Shown: one piece after another, positions 24,346 to 24,384 of the stretch
How the letters are laid out: each line of letters begins with the position of its first letter
Position numbering within the stretch: position 1 is the first letter of the stretch
Assembly: GCA_030039895.1 (NCBI GenBank)
Contig: JASHUR010000178.1
Location: forward strand, 1-24,384
Reading direction: 5' to 3'
DNA: 24,384 bases
From: Acidobacteriaceae bacterium
Lineage (GTDB): Bacteria > Acidobacteriota > Terriglobia > Terriglobales > Acidobacteriaceae
Position numbers and translations under genes: made by a program
The notes under the pieces: model-generated
Database searches by the model: none
What the model was told of the DNA's origin: nothing
What the model saw: only the letters and a program-made list of their open reading frames with translations

Positions 24346-24384
24346 AGATGAGCCCGTCCTGTGGAGGGGCGGGCTCATCTTTCT
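24346..24384 (+). terminator. Intrinsic terminator after the ThuA-like gene
   Basis: AGATGAGCCCG (24346-24356) pairs perfectly with CGGGCTCATCT (24370-24380), and the stem can extend three further pairs inward with one wobble. TTCT follows and the window ends, so the T tract may continue beyond it. The hairpin lies 12 bases after the ThuA stop codon. Confidence 0.85.

Noticed and set aside
1..24384. CRISPR array, insertion sequence, prophage or rRNA
   Set aside because: No regularly spaced repeats, transposase, integrase, phage genes or rRNA sequence was seen.

Overview
The window looks like a chromosomal segment from an acidobacterium of the Terriglobales/Acidobacteriales type (Terriglobus, Edaphobacter or Granulicella relatives). 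Grounds: moderately high GC, a large Oar-like TonB-dependent receptor with an N-terminal carboxypeptidase-regulatory domain, a TPR protein followed by an FG-GAP/ASPIC-UnbV (CRTAC1-type) protein, a secreted GH116 enzyme, and YVTN and ThuA proteins. This is inferred from gene content; no phylogeny was run.

Region 1 (1-2004) is a housekeeping block: rpmG, tRNA-Trp(CCA), secE, nusG, rplK, closed by a strong symmetrical terminator. The usual rplA-rplJ-rplL-rpoB continuation is absent. The next gene is an Fpg/Nei-type DNA glycosylase on the opposite strand (2045-2944).

Region 2 (2945-10270) starts with about 980 bases without a convincing gene. It then carries an exported-polymer uptake group: a 1164-residue Oar-like receptor, a perfect 19-bp terminator hairpin, a secreted TPR protein, and a Tat-exported seven-repeat FG-GAP protein with an ASPIC/UnbV tail.

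Region 3 (10467-22315) is a carbohydrate-catabolic island. A minus-strand operon reads MFS sugar porter, ROK sugar kinase, FAH-family hydrolase, APC amino-acid-type permease, amidohydrolase. Divergent from it, a plus-strand operon reads GlmS/FrlB-like SIS protein, ROK-family repressor, exported GH116 beta-glycosidase. An SDR oxidoreductase faces the minus operon at its far end. The kinase and the repressor are clear paralogues, and both lack the ROK zinc site. The combination of amino-acid-type permease, sugar kinase, SIS deglycase-like protein and amidohydrolase resembles fructosamine (Amadori compound) utilisation loci built from different enzyme families. That is a hypothesis, not a demonstrated function.

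Region 4 (22316-24384) holds a secreted YncE-like beta-propeller (minus strand) and a divergent secreted ThuA-like protein (plus strand), ending in a clear terminator. No CRISPR array, insertion sequence, integrase or rRNA was seen.
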